From: Paracyclopina nana | Taxonomy: Eukaryota; Arthropoda; Copepoda; Cyclopoida; Cyclopettidae | Assembly (NCBI GenBank): GCA_019096065.1 | Contig: JAGUCH010000004.1 | Coordinates: 930,001 to 994,000, forward strand | Direction of reading: 5' to 3' | Length of the DNA: 64,000 nt | Part shown: positions 12,288-23,028 of the stretch, one piece after another | Numbering within the stretch: position 1 is the first letter of the stretch | How the letters are laid out: each line of letters opens with the position of its first letter | The notes under the pieces: generated by a model | Databases searched by the model: none | What the model was told of the DNA's origin: nothing | Seen by the model: only the letters and a program-made list of their open reading frames with translations | Program-made: the position numbers and the translations under genes

Positions 12288-15200
12288 TTAACTTATGATT
12301 TCTTCAAAAAATACTTCATGTACCTGAGAATGGGCAGACTCTTCTTCTTCCTCAGTGTCATTCCTTTGAGCCATAATTGGGTCCATCCTGACTAAGTTTG
12401 AAATGCCTGGAGTTTCACTCTGCTGTTCATGGTTCACGCTGCCCGGTGCAATGGAAGAGCTGTTTGGTGGCGTCATTATACTCTCAAAGTTATTGAGAAG
12501 AGCCATATTTTCCTTTGAAGGCAACGCTATGAAAATGAAACTATAAAATTCATTCAAAAAGCTTAAGTTTACTTTTCTTACCTGTGTTTTCATGACTTAG
12601 GCAATTTGGACTGTATGGAGGCGTGAATGAGGTGAGTTGAAAAAACGAAACATCGTCAACTAGCAATTGTGAAGCTGAACTTGCTCGTCTGTCAAGCGCT
12701 TCAACCTTATCATTGGATTCATCATTGCAACCTACATGAAGATCCTAAAATATAACTTAATATAGCAAGTAAAGCGTGAATATGACATTTAAGCTTACCT
12801 CTGTGTCATGAGGTAGAAGAGGAGGAAGAGGTTTGTTGATGTTTCTCTTTGACCTACGAACATTTCGGTCACCATCAGTCTCCAACTCTTGGTCATTTGG
12901 ATTTTCATCGGAGAGTCCAGTTGAGCAATGTCTCTTCGCATCTTCCTCTTTTTCTGCTCGTTCAATGAAGAGTGAACGTTTGATGTTTGTCTGCTCAATA
13001 TTCCTTGGCAATTCTTGATCATCTTGCCCACTCTTCTGGGTCAAGCTTTGAGGAATTTCCTCAATTTCATCGTCTGAAGAGTGATCAAATGATGGCGACC
13101 TTGATTCAGACTTTCGAAGCAACTTCTTTTCTTCAGTGATCTTCTTCACGCCTGATGTTCCTGGCTTCTTAAAGTCATCATCACTGCTGCCAGATTCAAA
13201 CTCTGGATCATCAGAGTGAACTTCTTGAATATCATCTTCTTCATCCTTTGAAGTCTTCTTAGGCGTCCTTTTTTTCTTTCCAAAGAGTGCAGTTGAGAGA
13301 ATATTAGTTTGGCGCAGAACTGTTCTTTTTTCAGGTTTCTCTTTCTTGCTTGTCCGTCTCTTCCTACCTCCACTCTTCTTCCCAAGCAAAGTTTTGATTG
13401 AAACTTCGCAGCTGTCTTCAATGACATAGTCCTTCCAATTACTTGTCACCTTTTCATCCACACTAGGGATAGATGCAAGAATTTCTTCAACGCTTCGGTT
13501 TGGCTCCAAGTATCTTGCTTCATTGAACTCCTTAATCTAAAATCAGACATATTATTAAAATATAAAATATTTCAGAACAAAAATTAATCATCCACGCTTT
13601 ACTTACCTCGGGCAATTCTTCCACATCAATGAAGCGTGGCATGCGATCTTTCTCCCTAAGTGATGCCAATTCATGACAATACTTGATGACATGTCTTGTG
13701 TCATAAAAGTTGACCTTTGCTTGCTCGATCATCCCAAATTCTGGATCTGATGGATGTTCTCCACGCTTTGACTTCAGCAGCTCTTTGTTGCTGTTTGCAA
13801 CATAGTCCTCAAACGATTCTGGTTGCAGACTTTGTGGAATCATGTGCTGAAATGGAAATGTCTATAACTATTCGAATATATTGAAGCGTAAAGCTTTGAT
13901 ACCTTGTTTTGTTCATACAACATTTTGTCTTGTGCATAACAGAACACATATGCTTGCTCATCTGTCTCCACATTTTTTCTTATTAGCGTGAGCCATGAAT
14001 TTCGCTGATTGTGGAAAAAATTGACAAAAGCGCGGCTCATTAGTTGAGGCGTGTCTGCAATTGCCCAATTTGCAGGGGAGACATCTTTTTTGTAACTTCT
14101 ATAGTATGGCATCACATGCGTCATCAGAAGTGTCATGACTCCTCTTGGCAATTTTCGTTTAAACCAGCTGGTGTTGCCAGTACTAAAAAATTTCATTGAA
14201 ATATCATACATACACGCTATAAAAATAAAATAATTACCCTTCCTCTGATCCACGGACTAAGTGTGCTACAGCACACTTGTCGAAGAGTTCTTCAAGGACG
14301 AGTTTGATGATGTTGTAATACATCTCCTCATTTACATCAATAGCGTGAAGTCGTGGTTTCAGATTCTCAAGCAGTAGCTCCAAAACATCAACACAACTCA
14401 AATAGACGTCAACAAAACGGTTCAAAGAGTGAAACTTGAGTGGGGCCAAAGCCATTGTGATAGTTTTAGCCAACTTTGACGCTTTCTCAGCATGTAGCAT
14501 CTTCAATCCAACCGTCACTGTTTGCAACTCCTTGACCACGATTTTGAGATCTTCCGGAATTGAAGACTCATTTTTCTACAAATAGATAAAAATTAAAACT
14601 TCACTCTTAAAAGAATAACAAATATTACCTTTTTTGACGCTTCATATTCATCCAGTTGTTTTGAAAAGTCAAATACGTTTGTGCTGAGACTCACAACTGA
14701 AGCACCAATCTGTTTGATGAGCGTGTCACGTTGAGCAACCTTCTCTGATAGCTCCTTATTCATTTGAATTGTTGCAGTGTTGTTAGTCATCATCCACTCT
14801 TTGATTTCTTTCAGCTCCTTCAGAATATTGTCTGATGTCGATTCTCCACTCCTCCATGTAGGCGTTGAAGAGTCGTCGGATGATTTTTCAAAAAACTTTT
14901 CAGCAGACTTCCTGTGGTCCGCAGTGTATTCTGCGGTGACGATGTTTGGAAATAGCGTGCTGCTACTCTTCCCACTAGTGGATGGCACGGAGAAATCATG
15001 GCAGCTACTGTGGAAGTAGGAGCTTTCAGGTCTTGATAAAAAGTCGTCAATTTTTTGCTGAAAATATAGCAGTCATTAACTGAAGCGTAAATGTAGGATT
15101 TCAATATACCTTCTTGGCAGGTGACTCCTTGGGACTTGTCTTTGGTGAGGGCTTTGACTTAACAGAAAATAGAGCCACATTTTGGGAGCGTAAACCAGTG

Positions 15201-15719
15201 GCGTCAGACTTATCTGTCTCGGATCCTGTCCTGGCTATAGTCTGAAGAGTATTTGAGCGTAGGAACATGCCACTCGTCCACCTTCGCACTTGGATTTTGC
15301 CTTGTTCATTTCTTTCTCCAAGCGTGCAACCACGCATCAGGCGACAGTCATATTTGTCCACTAGGGGTTCATACAACTTTTCCCTCGTTACAACATCTTT
15401 GGCTGTTCGCATAGCCGAATTGAACTTCACGATGATCTCGTCAGTTTGCTCAAGGCTTGCACCTAGAATTTTTAAAATTTTATCATAGTTGAACTCTTCA
15501 CTTTAAAAAATTACCTTGTTGTACACGCAAAAAGATCGAGATAGGCTTAAGTTTACTGTTCATAAGAACATAATACTTCTTCAGTCGCTCCTCTTTGGAC
15601 AACTTTGATGTGATGTCGACGTCATTAAAGATGTCAGCTATTGTTTGACCTGGGATGAGGCTGAAGTCATTAGTCAACAGCTGAAGTGGATTCTTGGGTT
15701 CAGTCCAAAAAAAATCAGA
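12288..15719 (-). CDS. Unrecognised nine-exon protein of about 1,000 residues, N-terminus unresolved
   Basis: Exons, read leftwards: <15515-15719, 15110-15462, 14629-15057, 14238-14575, 13903-14182, 13607-13846, 12799-13536, 12582-12744 and 12288-12526. All joins keep one frame and use GT-AG. I do not recognise the family. Visible features: a basic/serine stretch after SPKTSPKESPAKK; a probable coiled coil around ILKELKEIKEWMM to KQLDEYEASKK; a non-repetitive central part (WFKRKLPRGVMTLLMTHV, NFFHNQRNSW, VFCYAQDKMLYEQNK) that looks folded; and a long charged region with nuclear-type basic clusters (KKSGGRKRRTSKKEK, GKKKRTPKK) alternating with acidic DEED runs. The C-terminus is Ser/Glu-rich. 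The start exon is probably upstream, spliced to an acceptor at 15720. No transposase, polymerase or integrase motif was seen. A nuclear, DNA- or chromatin-binding role is inference from composition only. Confidence 0.65.
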
Positions 15720-15779
15720 CTTGAATCATAAATTCTTTCTTCTCTAGGACTAGCTGAAGTCAGCTGGGATCGTGACATG

Positions 15780-16149
15780 TTGCCACCTTGGCATCCGCCG
15801 GCAGACTGACTGCTACAGCAGTAGCTGAGCTAGCTCAGTACTGAGAATGAAAGAGTGCAGGTTAGCTGGCAACTGTGGTTGGTACTACAGCACAGCAGCA
15901 GTTGACATGTACCGGCACGTCCTTTCAAAGTGGTGTCTCAGCTCTTACTGACTGAAGGCATGTGCGACAACTAGCGATGACGTCACAGCAACAGTTAACT
16001 CTAGCTGTAAGGCAGGCTTAATTACTGAGAGCTGAGTATGTGCAGCCTTGATATCACACATCAGTCTACTTCACGAACTTGAGTTGTGAACAACAAACTT
16101 GCTAATCGAAGAGTAACACTCATCTATTGCATTCATTAACTGCAAAAAG
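15780..16149. promoter_or_regulatory. Divergent intergenic promoter region with a palindromic TGACGTCA
   Basis: This region separates the minus-strand nine-exon gene from the plus-strand acidic gene. It is richer in GC and in AGCT/CAGCTG-like words than its surroundings and contains a perfect CRE/ATF-type octamer at 15978-15985. A shared promoter is inferred from the head-to-head layout. Confidence 0.45.
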
Positions 16150-16929
16150 ATGTATAACAACTTCATGTAAGTTTACAAATCATTGTTTGTATTTTTTTAA
16201 ATTATGTATTAATTATTAATATTTTTGTTTTTAGTTCAAAAATTATGGAACATGCTGTTGACGAGGATGAAGAACTAAGGCGTGAACCTGAGATAATTGA
16301 CTATGGTCAGGACGAAGTGCAATTCAACGGACATGAGGCAGATACGGATCAATTTGATTCTTCTGATGATGGACTAGGTTTGGAAGATTCCTCTAACTCA
16401 ACGCTTCACATCAATGAAGACATCAACAACGACTCAGACAATTCGTGCATGTTGGAGGATCTGCAAATGAGCGAGGTTTATTGCGATCCAGAGAGAGATG
16501 AAGCTGAGCGTACATCTATGCTAGTTACCAAAAACTGCGAATTTGCAAAAGTCGACACAAGTTACTGCCATGAAGATGTATGCAAGTGCTACAAAGGTAT
16601 GAGAACATAGCGTGTAGTTCATCTTTTTTTGATAACATAAATATATTTTAGTTTTGAAATCAGGTGCACCACTTATTGCGGATGTGCAAAATGAAGAGTT
16701 TTCATTTTCACCGCCTGCAAATGATTCGGAAAATGTGGATAGAAATGATGATGACGAGGGGAAGGATGATGATGAAGAGTGGACAGATGAAGATGATGAT
16801 AATGGCAGCGACAATAGAGATGTTGTCATTGATGCCTTGTTGTCTCTTGTGTTGCCAAAAATCAGAGTTGATCGAGAGTTGCCCTGCGGATGTCTTCATG
16901 TCAAATGTGTTTGGAATGAAGAAGCGTGA
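16150..16929 (+). CDS. Unrecognised acidic protein
   Basis: Three exons: 16150-16166 (MYNNF plus part of a codon), 16235-16596 and 16652-16929. The joins are GT-AG and in frame. The product, about 218 residues, is dominated by Asp/Glu/Ser runs (DEDEELRREPE, NDDDEGKDDDEEWTDEDDDN) and ends with a short Cys-containing tail (ELPCGCLHVKCVWNEEA). No domain recognised. The stop codon lies inside a copy of the repeated GAAGCGTGAA word at 16921-16930. It is divergently arranged with the nine-exon gene and may belong to the same element. An alternative donor near the end could splice it to the next ORF. Confidence 0.5.
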
Positions 16930-17096
16930 ACTTCTGAAATTTGAAGTTCTAAATGAGAAGATGAACAAGGATTATTTCATAATTATATTTGAATGTCAAA
17001 ATTAAATTGAGCATATCAATTTATAATGTTCCTTTGGAACTGTGGCTACATTTTCTTTCTATTTCAGAAACCGCTTCCAAAGCTTGAACGCTGAAA

Positions 17097-17360
17097 ATGT
17101 CTGACAGTCAGCCCAACAAAAAACCTAAAGGCTCTCTGAAGCGTGAACTTGCGATCCACAATAGTGACAATAATGAGGAACCACCTTCAAAGCGTGTCTG
17201 TGATGCAATTGCTGACAGTGACGAGGAGGACATCGTGAGCTATTTGATTAAGCGTGAGATGGAAGAAGAAGAAGTTATGAATCCTTATCAATCAACTCCA
17301 ACACGTGATTCTGATGAACTTAACAAGCCGTCAACCTCAAAGAAAGGAGCAAATTTATAA
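17097..17360 (+). CDS. Unrecognised small charged protein, 87 residues
   Basis: Open frame MSDSQPNKKPKGSLKREL ending SKKGANL. It contains three KR dipeptides, each encoded by the AAGCGT(G) word that recurs in this block. Acidic and basic stretches alternate (EEPPSKRVCDAIADSDEED). An acceptor-like TTTCAG lies about 28 bases before the ATG, so it could be a terminal exon of the preceding gene rather than an independent gene. No family recognised. Confidence 0.4.
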   Translation: MSDSQPNKKPKGSLKRELAIHNSDNNEEPPSKRVCDAIADSDEEDIVSYLIKREMEEEEVMNPYQSTPTRDSDELNKPSTSKKGANL

Positions 17361-20300
17361 AATTTTGAACAATGCTTAACTTCGGCTTTTTTACAAAATA
17401 CGAAGCAGCTGTACTTCGGCTTTTTTGATGTTTTTTTTAAAGCTCTCAAAGTGATCTCAAATAGCCTTGATTTGTTTGGTGGGGTGGTCACTTAAAATAG
17501 AAAATTGAAGACAAAGATCACATTTTTTCAGAGTTGTGCACAGGAAAATAGTATCACTAATTCATCAAACTTTAGGAAAACCTTATCAACATTACATAAG
17601 ATAAAATACTATATCACCAAAATGGACTTCTGAAGTGATAACCAGGAGCTTTCTTACAGTGTATAATTATTCTTGGTGCATCCTTCATGGTTTTATAGAT
17701 TGGTGGCAAAAAGAGTAAGAAATGAAAACTAATGAGCCAGTAAAAATGTCCTACAAATAAAACAATTTTTACACAAAAAAGCCTTTCACCAGAACAAAAT
17801 TAAAGCTTTTTTAATTTGAATAATAGAGGTGAGCCTTCATAATTTAAATGCCACGGGTAATCAATATTAAGTACTTTAGAGGAGAACTATTGAAAGTTGA
17901 ATTCAGCCTAAAACTTTTACTAGAACACCCAACTAGGAATTTTTTGGGATGCTAAGCAGGTTCTGTTTTCACCATTACATTGAAATGTTGGAAACTGCAT
18001 CAAAAATGTGTACACACATTTTCTTGATTCAAATTGTAACAATTTTTTTGCTGTTCCAACCCCATCTTCTGGTTTACATTTATACAAGTAAGAGTTCTGG
18101 CATAAACAAGCTCTTATCACATACACATTTTCAACAAATTCTATATTTTTCATGTGCACGTTAGCTACAGGAAATCTGTGACATTTAGCTAACAATGTCA
18201 GCAGAATTGCCGCTAAGCCAGAAGATGGGGTTAGAGCAGCAAAAAAAAATGTTAAGAGTATGCGCCAAAAAAAAAATGGGTATATCAGCCAAACCGAGAA
18301 TCCACTTATACGCGATCAACTTTACCACAATCCACTTTTTAGTGGTCAGATTTTTCGTGGTCAACTTTTTGGTGATCAACTTTACCGCGATGTTTTTCTA
18401 TTTGTAAGTATGATACCTGTTTCAAATGCAGTTTCTAACATTTCAATGTAGAAGCGAAAAATTGTCTTTGCATTTACAGAATATGCTTAGCATCCAAATC
18501 AATTTCCTAGTTGGGCTATGATTGTTGTTGATACATAACTTTTCCTCTTCAAGTTTTTAAGTTGGACCTTTCTAAATTATTTATTTGGAAGACTTTGCTC
18601 ATTACAGTGTTTTGGCTTTTAATAGGACTATTTAGCTTCACATTGGTATTGAGAGGGAACTTGGTTTCTTGTTCTTGTAAAGCTTCCAGCGATACTTTTA
18701 TAAAAAGTACATGTTCTTTATAATAATCTTTGGCCTAGCATGGCAAAATGAAGCTAGGTAGATTTCTGGTTTATTTTAAAACAATGAATGCGGATGTTGA
18801 CAAATCACTTTCTATTCACCTTTATCCACATTTACTAGTATTATCTCTCTAATTATGCTGACATTAGTGCACCATAATTTGACACCAAAAGCACCCAAGC
18901 TGTGCACTTAGAAGTGGTCAAAGTATGCTCATGCATTTCTCTTATTGTTCGTGCATATTCAATTCAGAACAAACTATTTACACTATTTGAGATATAAAAA
19001 AAGAAGCGAAATAACAGATGAATCCTTAGAGCAGACAGCTGTGGCACTTTTCGTTACACAATCAATTTTGTCCTGCTTCATGTTTTTCCATGACTTAGTC
19101 GCACCTTATTCGTGTTCATTTTGTGTCTAACCAAAACTGCTTTTATCACCTTCAAATGGGCTTTATTTTAAGAGAGAGAAAAATTCAGCAAGGGAAAGTT
19201 CTCTCAATTTGGCTCCTTAAAATTCACATTTCAAGCACTATATTCGTATAGGTCATTTTTCAGCCCGTTTCCGAAGACACCCTTAGGTGGCCTAACAATG
19301 ACCCAAAAGTGGGCTGAATTTGGATTTTATGAGTCAGGTTTAATTGTGAGGATTTATCAGTGCTCATTTAATTGGGCTTTGCTTACGGAGGCTCTGGTAG
19401 TAATGGTTTTTGCCGCTAGGAGGAGCTAACGATAGCCCAGCTAATAGCAGCGTAGCAGAGTAGGCTAAGCGGGCTCAGAGCAGTAAATTGAGATTAATTG
19501 CCCTGAGCGGGCTGAAAATTGAATTTCGATTTGTTTTTGTTTGCACCCGCCCCACTGCTAGCCCCGATCTGAAAATATTGAACCTCCGATCAATTTTTGA
19601 AGCACACAGATTTGATATATTTCAGCTACTTCATTAATATTTTAGTCTCCTAATTTTTGAATAGTTTTAATCTAGTTTTTTAGTCATTTTATGGGCAAAT
19701 TCAGTAATAATATTATGCTTTTTAGGATAATTTGCCCAAGAATACCAAGCTTGATACCTGGTGGAGATACATGGAAAAGCCATAAAATCTCTCGGTTTTT
19801 TTCCAAGAGCGCCAAATATTGAGTTTTTAAACGTCAAAAAGCCAAATGATAACGATTATGCGACAAACTAGTTGAAGTGACTTTGAAAAAGAATCTGAGG
19901 TTACTCCTTATGCCATCTTTTTTACCTTATTCGGAAAAATGTAACTACACCGTGAGCAAAGCCCATTTCTGACTGAATGCACGATCTTCATGGAGATTGC
20001 CAAAGACTTGAAAATTAAAATGATGCGAAATTGCTAAGATTTCTAGAAAAAGCAGTTTCGCCAATTTGCAAATAAGAGTGCATGACCCAAAGACATTCTT
20101 AGACTTTTCAACTTCTATGAAGTTTCAAGTTTGACCCTGCTCAATTCGACGAGAAATAAAAAATAGTCTAATAAAGTCGATTACCGCAGTGCCGTAGATT
20201 AACGGAGATAAAAAAGGCTGAGACGCAAAATTCGCAGAAATTAAAATCAAATTATGAACGTGAGCAGAGGTACTATATGTGTTTTCATCAACTATTTGGC

Positions 20301-20464
20301 ATTTTTAGCAAATAATCGACGATAAACAGTCCCTGCAACATGATAACCCAAGAAAACTTTGGATTATCAGCTGTTGTTACTTCAGTTTATCGTCAGTAAG
20401 CTCTTCAGTAAATTTGAGCCTTTTGCTGAGAAAATTCGGTTAATTCACAATTCCAAATGTCACC
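17361..20464. other. Intergenic region with small repeats
   Basis: About 3.1 kb with no supported gene. Two direct copies of ACTTCGGCTTTTTT lie at 17379-17392 and 17413-17426, just after the motif-rich block. A patch of degenerate GATCAACTTTACC/GGTCAACTTTTT repeats, some inverted, lies at 18301-18392. The last few hundred bases should include the SWT1 promoter. Short open frames here lack any family feature. Confidence 0.5.
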
Positions 20465-22771
20465 ATGTCTGGTCAAAGTCGGAAGCGTCGCAAAGAAGGC
20501 GAGAAAATCTGCGCTGATGAAGTCGTCAAAAAGCAGGGACTTCTTCAGCCGATTCCAGGTCAAGCTCGTCAACTCCAATCAGGGCGGATTTTTGCGCCGA
20601 GTCCCAGCAGCAAAAAGTCAGGTACGCAGTCTTCGCTCGTCCCTGACAACTCATCCGGATTACATTTGGGTTGTTTTTCAGGAGCTTTGGACTTGCTCCA
20701 GACCAGCTACGAGAGCAGCAGCAGTAGCACTGATGAAGACGAAGAAGTGTGTGGCCAGAAAGATGGGAAACGTATCAAAATCAGTGGCACTCCGCCCAAC
20801 TCCGAAACCAGGGAGGACAAGCTGTTGAATGCGAGCTCTTCCAGCTTCGTGCTCGAAATCAATGGCAACGTGGAGGACTATTTCAGCGACGCTGAAGACA
20901 TCCTTGACAATGACGCCAGTGACAAGGAAAGGAAGGCGACCTCAGCATCTGTGCCAGCCGCTTACAAGGAGGACATTGTGACAATTGTCGAGTCGAAAAA
21001 GGCTTCTACATATGACAAAATTGCTTGTCACATCAGCGATGACAATGATGCGAAAATCAGCAGCAGCAGCAGCCCAACAATAAAACCTACTCCAATTTCC
21101 AGCAGCTTTAAAATTTTCCCAGAAATAATCACCACCTCTCCTACTATCCGTTTTAGCCCGAAAGAAATCTCGACGCCAATCAGCCAAGATTTGCCCCAGA
21201 CTCCTCCCAAGCCAGCCTGGAGTGCCACGAGAAAGGCGAAAGACTCCTTGAACACTTGTGGCACTCCGCCTCAGCCGAACAAGACTCCAGCAGGATTCCA
21301 TGACAACTCCTTTGTCAGCAGCAGTGACTCGGTGGGAGATGCGTCATTCAGTCCCAATGGCACGAAAAGTAGCTCGATGTGCTCCTCTTCGGCGAGGAAC
21401 TCCTCGTTCGAGTCTGGTTTGACTTTGGTCGACAAAATCAGGCCTCTTTGCGAGTCCCCTGACGGCAGCCTGGTGGATGCCATGGCCAAAAGGGTGGTTG
21501 AAGAGGAAGAGCCTATGGAATGGGATGATGTCGATCCTGGCATCAAATTGGAGCTGAAAAAATGCAGGCAGGATTTGGAGAGAAATGGCCACAAAACCAC
21601 GTGGGAAGTCAGCTTGAATTTCAAGGAGGCGACCTCAAATCACGTCTATGTGGTCGTTGATACCAACGTGTGGATCTCTCAGCTTGACAGCCTTGAGGCA
21701 ATGTTGGATGACAACGCCTCGACGTCACCCTTGATTATTTATGTGCCTTGGACAGTGTTGTGCGAGTTGGATTCGCTGAAATCCAGCAATAGAATCGAGG
21801 TAGCCTCGAGTGCGCGAAAGGCTGTGCAAATCATTGTGAAACGCTTCCAAGCCAAGAGCAAAAAGTTGACTGGGCAAAGTGGCAAGCAGGAGAAGGAAGC
21901 AAGCAAAATATTCACGGCTTCCTCGGCTGACGACAAAATCCTCCAGGCTTGCCTCCAATTGTCAGAATCGGGCAAACAAGTGCAGCTCATGACGCAAGAC
22001 AAGAACTTGATTGCCAAGAGTTGCGCGTCCAACATCACTATTTATAGGCCATCAACTAAAATGAAAAATAACAACAATGTAGGCCTGTCAGTCACGGATT
22101 ATGTCAAGCTGGTGACGACCAAGCCTGGAACTTCAAAACAAGCGGCTGCCAAACCCGAGCTCAAAACCTTGAATGGCAGCTTGGCCTCGAGATACCTTCA
22201 ACAGAGACTGAGCAAGGTAGAAAGCCAAAAAGCTGTAGCCACGCAAGGAGACAGCCTTCATTCCAATCCGGACTTGCCAAGTTTGTCATTGACACCAAGG
22301 CATCAGGAGCTATTGGGCTTATTGCAAGACGTGTGGTGTTACTCTCGCATTTTCGCTGTCAGTGCCTGTCACTCCCTTGGGATTCAGCCCACGGACATTG
22401 TTTGGCAGCCAGGCGATGAAACGATGCATGGGAACCTTGATGAGCTTGGAACGATGCGAGAAATGCTTGAACAATTAGAGTCTTCTCTGCGAGCAGCTCT
22501 TGCTGTTCCCATAGGGACTTTAAGGGTGACAACCAAGGCTGTGCTCATTTTTCAACGCTTTGCCACCCTCTTTTTCCCCAATTTGAACCGGCTGAAGAAA
22601 TGCCTGATCAAAGACCACAATCCTGTTCAGCCACAGCTGATGCTCGATCTGTTCAAGGATGCGACGCAAAGGCTGCGGTTGGAGCAAGGATTGCTGGAAC
22701 TGGGTACCTACCTCAAAAATCTGGCTGTGTGTCAACGCGTCTGTGAGAGTCATCGCAATCATATGAAGTAA
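20465..22771 (+). CDS. SWT1: Transcriptional protein SWT1-like PIN-domain endoribonuclease
   Basis: One long open frame of 768 codons starting at CACCATG, a good context. The N-terminal half is Ser-rich and disordered. The PIN nuclease domain spans roughly residues 395-530: VVVDTNVWISQLDSL supplies the first acidic residue, then VPWTVLCELDSLK, then ADDKILQACLQL and LMTQDKNLIAKS with the later acidic residues. The remaining C-terminal part is helical, as in SWT1, a nuclear endoribonuclease linked to mRNP quality control at the pore. The frame contains a 60-nt segment (20622-20681) with perfect intron borders, in frame, that is probably spliced out (748 residues). Convergent with GTF2H4. Confidence 0.85.
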   Translation: MSGQSRKRRKEGEKICADEVVKKQGLLQPIPGQARQLQSGRIFAPSPSSKKSGTQSSLVPDNSSGLHLGCFSGALDLLQTSYESSSSSTDEDEEVCGQKDGKRIKISGTPPNSETREDKLLNASSSSFVLEINGNVEDYFSDAEDILDNDASDKERKATSASVPAAYKEDIVTIVESKKASTYDKIACHISDDNDAKISSSSSPTIKPTPISSSFKIFPEIITTSPTIRFSPKEISTPISQDLPQTPPKPAWSATRKAKDSLNTCGTPPQPNKTPAGFHDNSFVSSSDSVGDASFSPNGTKSSSMCSSSARNSSFESGLTLVDKIRPLCESPDGSLVDAMAKRVVEEEEPMEWDDVDPGIKLELKKCRQDLERNGHKTTWEVSLNFKEATSNHVYVVVDTNVWISQLDSLEAMLDDNASTSPLIIYVPWTVLCELDSLKSSNRIEVASSARKAVQIIVKRFQAKSKKLTGQSGKQEKEASKIFTASSADDKILQACLQLSESGKQVQLMTQDKNLIAKSCASNITIYRPSTKMKNNNNVGLSVTDYVKLVTTKPGTSKQAAAKPELKTLNGSLASRYLQQRLSKVESQKAVATQGDSLHSNPDLPSLSLTPRHQELLGLLQDVWCYSRIFAVSACHSLGIQPTDIVWQPGDETMHGNLDELGTMREMLEQLESSLRAALAVPIGTLRVTTKAVLIFQRFATLFFPNLNRLKKCLIKDHNPVQPQLMLDLFKDATQRLRLEQGLLELGTYLKNLAVCQRVCESHRNHMK

Positions 22772-23028
22772 AGAATTCAACTACTTGCTGTAGCACTTGA
22801 ATAAAATGCTGTATTCTTCTATTATCCGACTGCTGCTTCCAAAACCTTTTTTCACTCTTGTCACGGCAGTTGCTCTTTAGACTACCCATGCAAGGATACA
22901 GCATTTGACATTGCTTGAACTTGGAAGCAACCAAAGAAGTGAGTCAGCATGCCTATGAGAATTGTTGTAGGTCACTCATTTAAAGTGAAGAATTCAAGTT
23001 TATGCTTATATGTTCAAATGCTGTGATT
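22772..23028 (-). repeat. Partial duplication of the GTF2H4 3' end
   Basis: At 22830-22860 the minus strand encodes [11 protein letters not shown], nearly the same as the last residues of the neighbouring p52 gene ([10 protein letters not shown] at 23029-23060). Flanking sequence (GAATTCAA, then ATGCTGT, then GACTGCTGCTTCCAAAACCTTTT) also aligns between about 22772-22850 and 22985-23060. It looks like a short tandem duplication of the final coding bases and 3' UTR, now downstream of the real stop. It could also serve as an alternative polyadenylation region. Confidence 0.65.

Larger units (their letters stand above)
11664..17258. repeat. Dispersed short motif array, core RAGCGTGAA
   Basis: By eye, roughly 35-40 copies or close variants of A(A/G)GCGT(G/A/T)AA occur in about 5.6 kb. 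Clear ones include plus-strand copies at 11664, 12619, 12772, 13632, 13883, 13984, 14342, 15082, 15320, 16278, 16921, 17138, 17189 and 17249, and reverse copies at 12433, 13144, 13593 and 13761. Variants with A for C (AAGAGTGAA) add more. Copies lie in exons, introns and spacers, so they are not a coding artefact. The flanking 5 kb on either side contain only a handful. Confidence 0.7.

Noticed and set aside
15660..15780. Frameshift at an eight-T run near the start of the nine-exon gene
   Set aside because: An acceptor AG at 15720-15721 restores the frame from an upstream exon, so a break is not required, though a sequence error cannot be excluded.
15978..15985. CRE octamer as evidence of cAMP regulation
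   Set aside because: A single octamer match is too weak to claim regulation; kept only as a note within the promoter features.
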